A stretch of DNA of 64,000 nucleotides from Hymenobacter sp. BRD67. GTDB lineage: Bacteria > Bacteroidota > Bacteroidia > Cytophagales > Hymenobacteraceae. The position numbers were made by a program, and so were the translations under genes. The notes beneath the pieces are model-generated. The model ran no database searches. It saw only the letters and a program-made list of their open reading frames with translations, and was not told the DNA's origin. Where the stretch lies: the NCBI RefSeq assembly GCF_013256425.1, contig NZ_CP053904.1:4216001-4280000 (forward strand), written 5' to 3'. This document shows positions 26,151 to 38,188 of the stretch, in pieces. Within the stretch, counting starts at the first letter, position 1, and every line of letters starts with the position of its first letter.

Positions 26151-27390
26151 ATGAAACGACTACTCTACTTTTTACTGACTTTTCTGCTGGGGCAGGCCCG
26201 CGCCTGGCTTCGGCCCAGCTGGCACCCATCGACACCACCGGCGGGCGCTACTACCGGCCAGTTTTTTCGAATGTAACCGTCACCAGCAACGTCGCCTACG
26301 GCTCGGCTACCAAGTATGATGGCACCACCCAGCAGCTGACGATGGACATCTATGAGCCCGCCGGCGATACCGTAAAGCGCCGGCCGCTTATCATCTTTGC
26401 TCACGGCGGCGGCTTTGTTGCGGGCAGCAAAACGGATAGCTACCCGGTAGCTTTTTGCACCCGCCTGGCCAAGCTGGGGTACGTGACGGCGAGCATCGAA
26501 TACCGACTTGGTTTCGCCTTCACGGGCTTTGCCGCGCCGGCCGATACGCCCAAGATTGCGCAGGCCGCCCTGCGGGGAGCCCAAGATATGAAAGCCGCCG
26601 TGCGGTTTTTTCGCAAGGATGCCGCCACGGCGCGTATGTATCGAATATTCAGTAATTACATTATCGTGAGCGGTTCGTCGGCCGGGGCCTTTGCGGCCCT
26701 CGAAACCGGCTATCTCGATAAAGCCAGCGAAGTGCCCAGCTACCTCGACCTCACGGCGCTGGGTGGCGTTGACGGCACCAGCGGCAACCCCGGCTACAGC
26801 AATGCCGTGGCCGCCGTGCTCAGCTTAAGCGGCGCTACCGAAAGCCCGAATATTATAGAGCCCGGTAACGCGCCGCTGTGCAGCGTACACGGCACCCGCG
26901 ATGCGACGGTTCCGTATTTGCAGGGCCGCATTGGCTCGCTGCTGCCACCTAAGTATGTGTATGGCAGCGGTCGCCTCAACCCCCGCGCTACGGCATTGGG
27001 CATCCGCAACACCCTGCGACCGCTAAAAGGGGCCGACCACGTTCCTTTTGAAACCAATGCCGCTTACGCCGACACGGTTTTCTGGACCGTGCGCGACTTT
27101 TTGCGGCCGCTGCTGCGGCTGCCCGGTACGGCTTTGGCAGCGCGTACGGCCAGTCCGGCGGTGCCCATCGCCTTTGCCTACCCCACGCCCGCCCGCGATG
27201 CGGTGCAGCTTGCCCTGCCCGAAAACTGGCGCGACCTCGGCGAGGCGCAGCTAATTGACCTGACCGGCCGCGTAGTGCAGCAGCTGAAGCCCCAGGCCCA
27301 GCAACTGCAGCTGCTGCGCGGCAGCCTGGCCCCGGTATCTACTCGCTGCGGTTTGCCGGGCAAACTCCCACGCGGGTAGTATTTGAGTAG
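26151..27390 (+). CDS. secreted esterase/alpha-beta hydrolase with T9SS sorting domain, two frameshifts
   Basis: About 413 residues after repair. Adding one G in the run 26189-26192 turns the signal peptide into MKRLLYFLLTFLL then GAGPRLASAQ, in frame with TMDIYEPAGD and the oxyanion motif IFAHGGGFVAGSK. The nucleophile elbow is VSGSSAGAFAALE, the acid is in CSVHGTRDATVPY, and the His lies in GADHVPFE. The tail FAYPTPARDAVQLALPENWR begins a type IX secretion C-terminal domain. Adding one C in 27330-27333 restores its end as GIYSLRFAGQTPTRVVFE, stop 27388-27390. Feruloyl/acetyl-xylan-esterase-like lipase fold; substrate unknown. Confidence 0.8.
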
Positions 27391-27451
27391 CTGCGGCAAA
27401 CAAAGCCTCGTGCTTTTCTCCGCACGAGTCCCGTTGGATTTCCGGTGCAGC

Positions 27452-28488
27452 TTACTCAGCCGCCGCGAGCTGCGCCGCATAGAAGTGCTCCAGATGCTGG
27501 GCTATCTGGTTGACTTCCAGCAAAAAGCCATCGTGCCCATAGCTGGAGTCCAACTCGCCATAGGTGGCCCCGGCAATACCGGCTGCCAGTTCGCGCTGCT
27601 CACTAAGCGGAAATAGCACATCGGATGTAATACCTAAAACCAGCGTGCGCGCCCGGACGCGGGCCAGCGCGGCGGCCACGCCACCGCGCTGGCGACCCAG
27701 GTGGTGCGTATCCATGGCCCGGCTAAGTGCGACGTAGCTGTACGCATCGAAGCGGGCCACGAGTTTATCGCCCTGGTAGCGCTGGTAGCTGCTGGCGCGG
27801 TAGTCGCGCAGGCGAGGGTCGTCGGCCTCATCGGTTTGGGTGGCCCTGTATGCCTCGTAGCCGCGGTAGCTGAGCAGGGCGGTAGCGCGGGCCGCGCGCA
27901 GGCCCGCGCTACCGCCCTGCTCAGCGTGCGCCAGGTACGTAGGGTCGGCCTCGATGGCCAGCCGCTGCGCTTCGTTGAAGGCAATGCCCCAGGCCGAATG
28001 CCGGGCATTGGTAGCGATAACGGCCAGGTGCTGCATCACCTCGGGCTGCGCAACGGCCCATTCCAGCGCCTGCTGCCCGCCCAGCGAGCCGCCGATGAGC
28101 GTATGAATCCGGGCCAGCCCCAGGTATTGGCGCAGCGCCTCATGCGCGGCGGCCAGGTCGCGGATGGTGAGCAATGGAAACTCCTCGTAGCGCGGGGCAC
28201 CGGTAGCGGGGTCGGGGCTGAGGGGTCCGGTGCTACCATAGCATGAGCCCAGCACGTTGGCACACACGATAAACCAGTTGGCCGGGTCAAAAAAGCAGCC
28301 CGCCCGAATAGTCCGGCCCACCAGTCCAGCACGTCGGCGTTGGCTGTGAGGGCGTGGCACACCCACACCACGTTGTCGCGGGCTGCGTTGAGCTGGCCCC
28401 AGGTGCGGTAGGCTACCCGAGCGCCGGCCAGCGTCGCGCCGCTTTCCAGGGACAAAGGGTCAGGCAGAAACAATATATTATTTTTCAT
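27452..28488 (-). CDS. metX: homoserine O-acetyltransferase, frameshifted
   Basis: Acetylates homoserine with acetyl-CoA, the first committed step of methionine synthesis in this lineage. About 345 residues after repair. GATLAGARVAYRTWGQLNA opens the alpha/beta fold. VCHALTANADVLDWW is the family signature region, NVLGSCYGSTGP and the nucleophile elbow GGSLGGQQALEW follow, and SYGHDGFLLE carries the His/Asp pair. One missing T in the run 28287-28292 (A-run on the plus strand) breaks the frame between RAAF and FDPANWFIVCANV. It lies 85 bp downstream of metY's end-to-start order on the same strand, so metY and metX form a likely transcription unit under the metY leader. Confidence 0.93.
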
Positions 28489-28572
28489 ATATTAATAAAA
28501 TAACGTAGCCCGCAGTGGGCACGGCGACTTTTGCAAAAGCCTCCGTGCCCACTGCGGGCCAGCAACTCCGGG

Positions 28573-30169
<1,597 letters not shown>

Positions 30170-30199
30170 TTAGCCTTGGCAACAACAGCACATTCGCAT
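30170..30199 (-). CDS. poly-cysteine leader peptide candidate
   Basis: Mini-ORF reading Met-Arg-Met-Cys-Cys-Cys-Cys-Gln-Gly-stop (MRMCCCCQG), upstream of metY on the same strand. Four consecutive Cys codons (tgc tgt tgt tgc) just before a stop and a hairpin-rich leader are the design of an amino-acid-sensing attenuator: the ribosome would stall when Cys-tRNA is scarce. Cys-rich leaders with this role are established in mycobacteria; their use in Bacteroidota is inference. A longer version of 46 codons starts in frame at 30310 (MLHAFSSAVFP...) and cannot be ruled out. Confidence 0.5.
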   Translation of the reverse strand: MRMCCCCQG

Positions 30200-30596
30200 T
30201 CGCCGGGCGGGGCTGCCAAAGCCGGCCAAAGCAGAAGGCGAACAGTGACCCCGGCCGCGCACAAAAGTGCCGGAAGCGGGGAAGACAGCGGAGGAGAATG
30301 CGTGTAGCATGGTACTCGATTTATAGCCCCCGGGCTGCGTGGCAGCTGCCGGGGTAGGAATTGGCACCTTTCAGCTAGTGAAGGTTGCCAGCGGGTCAGG
30401 GAGCCTAATCTCTCGCCGCTTCTGTATAAAACTTATAATAACTGCCCCGCCTGCTGCGGGGAGTACCGGTTTGGTAGGCGCAAAGATAGGTGCGACGACC
30501 AGTTGCGCAAATTTTTTTACTGAAAGCTGCTTACTAATTCCCAAAAACGGGCCGAACGCCTGCTGCCGGGTCAGGAAGACCGGGTCGATTATAAAC

Positions 30597-30628
30597 AAAA
30601 AGGCCACCCCAATGCTGGAGTGGCTTTT
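30597..30628 (-). terminator. terminator after the LysM gene
   Basis: On the minus strand, a gccac-c-type stem (ggagtggctttt paired with aaaaaggccacccc, one mismatch and one bulge) is followed by ttttt. It lies 26 bp past the LysM protein stop. Confidence 0.65.
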
Positions 30629-30653
30629 CTCACCTTTTTTCTGCAAAAAGTAC

Positions 30654-30953
30654 CTAGATACTAGGTAGGGTTAACTCCTGGCCCACTTCAATGTGGTCGG
30701 GGTTACTGCCGATGATGGCCTGATTGGCCTCGTATATCTGGTGCCACTTGGCGGCATCGCCATAGTGGTTTTTAGCAATCTTGGAGAGCGAGTCGCCGCT
30801 CACAACCGTGTAGGTAGTGCCAGCGGCGGCAGGGGTAGCACCAGCCGCGTTGTTGCCGAAAAAGTCGGTGCCAGCGCCAGTGCCAGCAGCCGGCTGCGCG
30901 GGGTCAGCGGGCTTTTTGTCACCCTCGTTATTTAAAAAATCGAGCAAGCCCAT
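30654..30953 (-). CDS. LysM domain protein
   Basis: 99-residue protein. The start at MGLLDFLNNEGDKKP is chosen over an upstream Met because the extension is low quality. A Pro/Ala/Gly linker (residues about 15-45) leads to a single LysM domain at the C-terminus: TYTVVSGDSLSKIAKNHYGD, then WHQIYEANQAIIGSNPDHIE and VGQELTLP. LysM binds N-acetylglucosamine polymers such as peptidoglycan. There is no signal peptide, as in many small cytoplasmic LysM proteins of Bacteroidota (the YgaU type, which has a BON domain; no BON domain here). Role unknown. Confidence 0.85.
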   Translation of the reverse strand: MGLLDFLNNEGDKKPADPAQPAAGTGAGTDFFGNNAAGATPAAAGTTYTVVSGDSLSKIAKNHYGDAAKWHQIYEANQAIIGSNPDHIEVGQELTLPSI

Positions 30954-31130
30954 GTGACAAGTGCAGTTAAGTGAGTGTGAAAGAGAAAGAATGCCCAACC
31001 GGGCAGGGCGTCTTGGTAGGCTTTTTACGGCGGCGGACCGATAGGGTTACTACAGATAACCAAAAAAATAAGGCTGCGTAAGCACAGCCATACCAACGCC
31101 GCTTTTCTTCACACCTTTTTCCCCTTTCTC

Positions 31131-31541
31131 ATGAATCTTTCACTCGTTTCTCTCCGGTCTTATTTTGCTTCGCTGCTGAGTGTGCTGGCTTTGCTAGTCA
31201 TGGTTTCGTCTTGTGGCAGCGATAAAGGCAAAGTGGAGGGCGTGAGCATGCTCTACGGCTCAAGCAGCAAAGTGTGGGTAACTGACAAGCAGACCGATGC
31301 CGCCGGCGACAAAGTGAAGCAGGATGCCGCCGCCCAGGATATGGAGATAAGCTTTGCCTCGAATGGCACCTATGCCGGCACGCAAAGCGGCAAGTACACA
31401 TTCGACCAGGCCGCCAAAACCATTACCCTCACCCCTGAGGGCAGCACTACCAGCAACACGTTTAACGTAGAAACCCTGACTGACAGCAAGCTGACGCTGG
31501 TAGGCACCAGCGGCGCCAAGCTGATGCTGAAAGCAAAATAG
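31131..31541 (+). CDS. lipoprotein, lipocalin-like fold possible
   Basis: 136-residue lipoprotein. The signal peptide ends at lipobox LVMVSSC with Cys at about residue 28. The mature part is a short beta-rich domain: SSKVWVTDKQTDAAGDKV, MEISFASNGTYAGTQSGKY, AAKTITLTPEGSTTSNTF and SKLTLVGTSGAKLMLKAK. This four- to eight-strand pattern resembles small lipocalin-like (DUF4923/5004-type) lipoproteins in Bacteroidota, but I cannot name the family with certainty. Monocistronic; converges with the flippase-like gene. Confidence 0.7.
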   Translation: MNLSLVSLRSYFASLLSVLALLVMVSSCGSDKGKVEGVSMLYGSSSKVWVTDKQTDAAGDKVKQDAAAQDMEISFASNGTYAGTQSGKYTFDQAAKTITLTPEGSTTSNTFNVETLTDSKLTLVGTSGAKLMLKAK

Positions 31542-31582
31542 CAGAAGCTGCGTATAGTTGATTACGAAGGGCTTATGCCCGC

Positions 31583-32624
31583 TTATTGGCCTCGCTCCGT
31601 TATCGGGCGGGCCTTTTTTATGGCCCGGCCAGCGAGCCAGCGGGGCAGGTAGGCCACGCCCAGCGCCAGGTAGAAGTAGTACGTAACGATGCGGTAGAGC
31701 AGCACCAGGAAGCTGGTCATGGCGGCCGTGCCCATAAAGCGGCCGAAGAACGTCGGAAATGCGCCTTCGGCAATGCCCGCGCCCCCGGCGTGATGGCCAG
31801 CAGCAGAATAACTTTGTAGGTGATGTTGCGGGCGAAGATGAACAGAAAGGTGCCGGTAGTCATAGGGGCAAAGGCGGCGATGAGGCAGCCGATAACGGCG
31901 TAGCGGGCCGTCCACACAAAAGCTGTGCTCAGGCAGGCCCGCCACCAGTACGCCGCGCCCGCATCGCGCAGCTGGGCCGAGGCATTGACCATTTCCTGCC
32001 CCTGGCGGTAGGCCAGCCGCCGAAACCGCCGGATGAACCGCAGGGAGGTAAGCCGCACCAGCAACCGCCGCACCGAATGCGGATTCACAAACAAGGCGTA
32101 GAGAAGCAGGGCCGCATAGGCCGACACGGCTACATAGCTAAAAATGAATAGTACGCGCAATGTTTGCACAAACGCCGACTGCAGGCCGTGCGGGTACAGG
32201 CCATCGGCGGCGAGCCACACCACCAGTGGCACCATCAGGACGTAGTAGAGGTTATCGAGGAAAGCCGTTACGATGGTGTAGGCCAGTGCTTTGCCCAGCG
32301 GTATGCCTTCGCGGGTGAGAATGACCGGCGCGGCCGCCGTGCCGCCCGCTGCCGAAGGCAGCACGCAGGAGGCAAATTCCCAGACTACAATTACCGAAAA
32401 GGCCTGCCGCCAGCTCAGCTCGCGCTCCGAAATACTGCGTATTCTATATATATACCCCAGGTCGCGTGCCCAGAGTACCAGCAGCGTGATGAAGAGCCAT
32501 TGCCATTTGGCATGAAGCAGCGGGCAAGGTCGCCGGGCTTGTAGGAGCGCCAAAACAGAAAGGCTACTACGCTCAGCCCAATCAGCGCCGGCAGCACAAT
32601 GCGCGACGGCCGAAGCTGCCGCAT
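31583..32624 (-). CDS. lysylphosphatidylglycerol synthase-type flippase domain protein (UPF0104), two frameshifts
   Basis: Polytopic inner-membrane protein of about 347 residues after repair, with seven to eight hydrophobic segments. WLFITLLVLWARDLGYIYRI, SVIVVWEFASCVLPSAAGGT and the motif GGTAAAPVILTREGIPLGKA are typical of the LPG-synthase transmembrane family (lipid or glycolipid flippases, COG0392). One base is missing at about 32519-32524 (joins PGDLA to LLHAKWQW) and another in the C-run 31782-31786 (restores ITPGGAGIAEGAFPTFF). No synthase domain is attached. The substrate lipid is unknown. Converges with the lipoprotein gene. Confidence 0.8.
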
Positions 32625-32738
32625 TAAGTCGGCTTCCTGGCGGGCATGGGCTGGGGCGGAGTAGGAGAGGCTGGCAGCATAGGCAGGGAAAGGTCGGGCA
32701 AAAATACTGCCGCTTGCCCGGCCGGGCTGCCGGCCCTG

Positions 32739-32775
32739 AAAAAGCCCTGCCGCAAGTACTGCGGCAGGGCTTTTT
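32739..32775 (-). terminator. bidirectional terminator after the TonB receptor gene
   Basis: Perfect 16-bp stem aaaaagccctgccgca (32739-32754) with its complement at 32760-32775, loop of 5. It has flanking A and T runs and lies 28 bp past the receptor stop. Confidence 0.9.
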
Positions 32776-32803
32776 AACTCAGGGCGTTAACGCAGGTGGC
32801 TAG

Positions 32804-35800
32804 CTACGGGCGTCCGCCCGGGCTACCCGCCGGGGTGATGCCGCCCGGCGAGGTAGTGCCCGGTGAGGGCGCGTTGGCCGGCGTGCTGTTGACGGGCGCG
32901 GCGGCCGGCGTGCGGGGCTTTACGGCCGAGCTGTCGGCGGGCTGCTGGGTAGCGGGCAAGCCAGGGCTGGCCGGAGCTGTAGCGCCGGGCGCGGCGGAAG
33001 CCGGGCGGCCGGTAGTGCCCGCCGGGTAGGCCGCCTGGTTGCGCAGCTGCTGGAGCGAGTCGGCCGGAATAGTGCGGCGCGTGGAGTCGGTAGCGCTGGC
33101 CGGACGACCCCCGCCGCCGGGCCGCTGCCCTGCGCCCGGATAAGCACCGGGGCGGCCGCCCCCTGGCCGCCGGGACGGCCGCTTCCCTGGCCGCCGGCAC
33201 CACCGGCACCACCACCGCCAGCGCCGCCCAGGTCGCCGCCCAGGCCACCACCCGTATCGCCGCCTTCTTTCAGGTCGTCGTTGTTGACACCCTTGCCGCG
33301 GCGCCCGGTGTCGCCGGCCGTCAGCTTGCCAATGCGGTAGCTGAAGTTGATTTTAAAGTTCAGGTTATGAATAACGTTGGTGCTGTTCTGGGTCAGCACC
33401 GGGCCGTTGATGGGCACGTTCGTGCCATTGTACTCGTAGCTGTCGACATAAGGCGTCGAAACATTGGTATTAATGCGAATCTGGCCGGTAAAGAAGTTCT
33501 CGGCCCCGAAGCCGATACTGCCCCGCTTCTCGGCAAAGCTTTTCTGCAAGCTCAGGCTATAGATGCCGAAGCCGCTCTGGTAGCCCTGCAGCTGCACCTG
33601 CTGGCCCCGGTAAAAGCCGAAGAGCTGCAGCGAATAGCTATTACCCAGGTCGTAGGAGCCGAAGGCCCGGGCATTTATCACAAAGCCCTGGTTGCTGGAG
33701 TTATAGAGCTTGCTTTCATCGTTGTTGCGCAGCACGGCATAGTATACATCGGTGCTGGCATTGAGCGAGAGCTTACCCGAGTTGGCCCCGCGAAGAAGCT
33801 GCCGCCGTAAGCATTCTCGGTGCCCGCGTTGCGGAAGGTGCTTAACAGCGCGCCCTGGATGTGGTTGGGGTTGAGCGAGTCGGGCAGGGGTACCCGCACG
33901 GTTTGGATAGCGCCGGTGGTATTGCGCATGAAGGCCGTCAGGTTCAGGTTTACCTTCTGCTTTACGGTGGTGCTGTAGCCCAGCTCGTAGTTGTTGGTGT
34001 ATTCGGGCCGCAGCGTGGGGTTACCGGCCGAGGCGTTGAGTGGGTTGCTGGCCTGCACGTTGGGGTTGAGGAACTGCAGCGATGGCCGCTGAATACGGCG
34101 GTTATACGACAGCTTCAGCACGTTGCCATTTTGCAGCTTGCGCGAGAAGTTCACACTCGGCACCAGCACCCCGTAGTTGGGAATAGCGGTGTTGGTGAGT
34201 ACGCCTTTATTATTGGTAAAGTCGGCCGAAATAGTCGTGTACTCGAAGCGTGCGCCCGGTTTCAGGGTAAAGCCTTTGGGCAGCCCGATGGTATAGGTGG
34301 CGTAGGCGGCCGTTATGTTCTGACGGTAGAGAAACGAGTTGTTGAGCGAGGCACTGCCGGCAGGTGGCTGCAGCGACGGGTCGTAGAAGTAGCTGTAGTC
34401 GCTGCTCACGCGCCGAACTATATCCTTGGCTCCGAGCTCCAGCAGCTGATTTTTGACGGTGGGCGTCTGGTAGTCGAGCTGGGCGGTGGATTCCTGGTTG
34501 TAGCTGTTGTTGTCGTTGCCCAGCTGGCCGAGATACTTGCCTTTCGACAGGTCGCTGGGGTCAAATACGCTGTTGGTGAAGTTGTTCGTCTGGTTGTTGC
34601 GGCTAAACAGTGTCAGTATACTCAGCTCGCGCTGCTCGGTTTGGTAGGTGTGGGTAAAGTTGAGGCTGGCATCAATGGTGTTCGACTGATTGGTCGAAAC
34701 CACGTCGCGCAGCGAGTTGGCGGTCAGCGAGCCGCCGTTGGTGCCAATGCGACTCAACAACCCATCCTGGTAGTTGTCGGAGTTGCGTACGCCATAGGCC
34801 AGCGAGCCGGCCAGCGAGTTGTGCTTATCGAAGTCGTAGGTCAGCCCCAGCGTGTAGCGCCCGAAGGCATCGCGGCGCCGGGTATCAGCCGACTGCTCCA
34901 CCGTGGTGCGGTCGCCATTGGTCAGGCTGATGCTATTCTGAGTGTTCTCGAAGCTGCCCGGCTGGTTGTAGCTGGTGCGCCCAAAGCCGCCCAGCGAGAC
35001 GCCAAACTTGCCGTTGCGGTAGTTGCCGTTCAGGCCCAGGTTGCTGGCCCGCATGCCCGCGCTGGTATTGATGCCCAGCGAGCCGCCCCGCAGGTTGTCA
35101 CTCTTCGTAACGATGTTGATAATGCCGCCCGAGCCTTCGGCATCGTACTTGGCCGAGGGCGAGGTGATAACCTCCACGGTCTGAATCTGGTCAGCCGGAA
35201 TCTGCTTCAGCGCGTCGGCCACGCTGCTGGCCGCAATGGTCGAGGGCTTGTTATTAATCAGTACCCGAATATTGCTTGAGCCGCGCAGGCTCACGTTGCC
35301 ATCCAGGTCGACGCTCAGCAGCGGCACGCGCTTGAGCACATCGGTGGCATCGCCGCCGGCGGTGGTTTTGTCCACATCGGCGTTGTAGATGGTACGGTCC
35401 ACCCGCTCCTCAATAAGCGGCTTTTTGCCGGTTACGACTACCTCGCCGAGCTTTTGGGCCGCGGCGGCCATCGCTACCGTGCCCAGGGCCACGTTCCCCC
35501 ACCGGCCGGAACCACTATGTTGTTGCGAACCTGCGTCTGGTAGCCGATAAAGCTTACCTCCACGCGGTAGGTGCCGGCCGGCACGGGCAGCACAAACTTG
35601 CCATCGTCGCCCGCCACGCCACCGTTCACGGGGCTGTTGGTGGTGGGGTTGATTACATTCACGGTGGCGTACGATACCGGCTTGCCCGTGGCAGCATCGG
35701 TGACGGTGCCCGAGAGGCGGCCCGCTGTGCTGCGCGGCGCAGCCGTTGTGGCCGGCCGGCCGCCGGCCTGGCTGTAACTCAGCAAGGGCTGGCTAATAAA

Positions 35801-35853
35801 ACAGCGGTAAGGAGCCCAGCTGTGGGTAGTGTAGTCTTGCTCATAAAATTCAT
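32804..35853 (-). CDS. TonB-dependent receptor with Gly/Pro-rich C-terminal tail, four frameshifts
   Basis: Outer-membrane protein of about 1017 residues after repair. Signal sequence MNFMSKTTLPTAGLLTAVLL, then a carboxypeptidase-like domain (RLSGTVTDAATGKPVSYATV), LGEVVVTGKKPLIEERVDRT, plug (SVADALKQIPADQIQTVEVI), and an outer-membrane beta-barrel of the OMP_b-brl_3 type. After the last barrel strand (KINFSYRIGKLT) comes a tail of about 150 residues, first Gly-rich, then Pro/Ala/Thr-rich. Single-base losses lie at 35786-35788, 35496-35500, 33786-33789 and 33149-33152, all in G/C runs. Stop at 32804-32806. Ligand unknown. Divergent from dxs. Confidence 0.85.
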
Positions 35854-36069
35854 AACGGCCAAAGTGCGTAATTAACCAGAAATGGTTGCACCCGGCAGCA
35901 GGTTTTTGCTGATTCGCCGACGAGAACGAGTATTATCCGACCAAACGCTGGCGCAAAGGTCGGTCAGTAAGAACCGCCCGCGTACCCTTGTCGTACCTTT
36001 GGGGTCGGCGGGCCAATCTTTTAGCCTGCTTAGCGGTTAGCTACTGCGCTCTCTCTTCTGCCTGCCCCG

Positions 36070-38014
36070 ATGATAATTGAACCCGGCCCGCTCCTGGCGG
36101 CGATATCCTCGCCCGACGACCTTAAAAAGCTCGCGCCCGAGCAGTTAGTGCAGGTAAGTACCGAGCTGCGCGACTTTATCATCGACACGGTGAGCATCTA
36201 CGGCGGGCACTTCGGCGCCTCGCTCGGCGTGGTCGAGCTGACGGTGGCCCTGCACTATGTTTTTAACACACCCCACGACCAGCTGGTGTGGGACGTGGGC
36301 CACCAGGCCTACGGCCACAAAATCCTGACCGGCCGGCGCGACCGCTTTCCTACCAACCGTCGCTACGGCGGCATGTCGGGCTTTCCAAAGATGTCGGAAA
36401 GCCCGTACGACGCCTTCGGCGTGGGCCATAGCAGCACCAGCATTGGGGCGGCGCTGGGCATGGCCGTGGCTTCGGATTATAAAAAGGAGTTTGACCGCCA
36501 GCACATTGCCGTGATTGGCGATGGTGCCATGACGGCCGGCATGAGCTTTGAGGCGCTCAACCAGGCCGGCGCTATCCGCAATAACATGATTGTCGTGCTC
36601 AACGACAACTGCATGAGCATCGACCCCAACGTGGGCGCGCTCAAGGAATACCTCACTGACATCACGACCTCGCGCACATACAACAAGGTGCGCGACGAGC
36701 TCTGGAACGTACTGGGCAAGCTCAGCAAGTTTGGCCCCAACCCGCAGCAGATTGCCCGCAAGGTGGAGGCTGCCATGAAGGCAACCCTCATGAAGCAGAG
36801 CAACCTGTTTGAGGCGCTGAACTTCCGCTACTTCGGGCCCGTCGACGGGCACGATGTGCAGCACCTGGTAGCCGTACTCAACGACCTCAAGAGTATTCCC
36901 GGCCCAAGCTGCTGCACTGCGTCACGGTGAAGGGCAAAGGCTACGAGCTGGCCGAGAAAGACCAGACGCTGTGGCACGCGCCGGGCTTGTTTGATAAAAT
37001 TACGGGCGAAATATATAGTAAAATACCTGATAAGCCGCAGCCGCCGAAGTACCAGGACGTGTTCGGTCATACCCTCGTCGAGCTGGCCCAGGCCAACGAT
37101 AAGCTAATGGGCGTGACGCCGGCCATGCCCAGCGGCTCTTCGCTGAACATTATGATGGCGGCTATGCCCGAGCGCGCCTTCGATGTGGGTATTGCCGAGC
37201 AGCACGCCGTTACGTTCTCGGCTGGCCTGGCCACGCAGGGCATGGTGCCGTTTTGCAACATCTACTCGTCGTTTATGCAGCGCGGCTACGACCAGGTGGT
37301 CCACGACGTGGCTTTGCAAAACCTGCACGTAGTGTTCTGCCTCGACCGCGCCGGCTTTGCCGGGCCGATGGCCCGACCCACCACGGCTGCTACGACCTGG
37401 CCTACATGCGCTGCATCCCTAACATCGTGGTGTCGGCCCCCATGAATGAGCAGGAACTGCGCAACCTGATGTACACGGCCCAGCTGCCCGAAAATGCCGG
37501 GCCGTTCAGCATTCGCTACCCGCGCGGTGAGGGCGTAATGCCCGAGTGGCGCACGCCCTTGCAGCGGGTGGCAATCGGCACGGGCCGCGTAGTGCGCGAA
37601 GGCGAGGCGGGCGGCGTGGCCATCCTCAGCATCGGCCACATCGGCAACTATGCCGTGAAGGCCACCGAGGCGCTGGCCGCCGAAGGCCTTAGCGTGGGCC
37701 ACTACGACTTGCGCTTCTGCAAGCCGCTCGATGAGGAAATGCTGCTGGCCGTGGCTCGCCGCTACCGCGCCATTGTAACGGTGGAAGATGGCTGCCTGCA
37801 AGGCGGCTTCGGCTCGGCGGTGCTGGAGTTTCTGGCCGACCACGGCCAGCACCTGCCCGTCCGCCGCCTCGGTATTCCCGACCGCGTGGTAGAGCATGGC
37901 ACCCAGGACCAGCTTTATAAAGAGTGCGGGTTCGATGTCAGTGGTATTGCCCAGGCCGTGCGCGAGCTGGGCGCCCAGGTGGTGGCTCCGGTTCGTGAGC
38001 CCCAGCGCCGCTGA
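36070..38014 (+). CDS. dxs: 1-deoxy-D-xylulose-5-phosphate synthase, two frameshifts
   Basis: Thiamine-diphosphate enzyme joining pyruvate and glyceraldehyde 3-phosphate, first step of the non-mevalonate isoprenoid pathway. About 648 residues after repair. It has [20 protein letters not shown], the [19 protein letters not shown] motif, [16 protein letters not shown], the [15 protein letters not shown] ThDP/Mg site, and [17 protein letters not shown] with the catalytic Glu. A base is missing in gggccc-type sequence 36898-36905 (restores [15 protein letters not shown]) and another at 37362-37370 (restores [19 protein letters not shown]). Adding both gives one uninterrupted frame. The gene is essential in most bacteria using this pathway, which argues for sequencing error. 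Confidence 0.95.
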
Positions 38015-38035
38015 AAGTAGAAAAATATTCTGCTG

Positions 38036-38071
38036 AAAAAGCCCCGTAGCGCCCGCTATGGGGCTTTTTTT
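38036..38071 (+). terminator. Rho-independent terminator of dxs
   Basis: aaaaagccccgtagc pairs with gctatggggcttttt (15 bp, one G-U) with a 4-nt loop. A run of seven T follows, 22 bp after the dxs stop. Confidence 0.9.
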
Positions 38072-38188
38072 GGTTGTCTCGAGCTAGCTCTCAGTAGAAA
38101 GGTATTAGAATAGATTGCGACAATATATTTTTGAGGTTTAGAGAGTAGGCTGTTCACTAAAATCATCTCATTTTCTGTTTTTTTACAC

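Noticed and set aside
33861-35279. 472-codon open frame on the plus strand
   Set aside because: Antisense of the TonB receptor; no domain pattern of its own.
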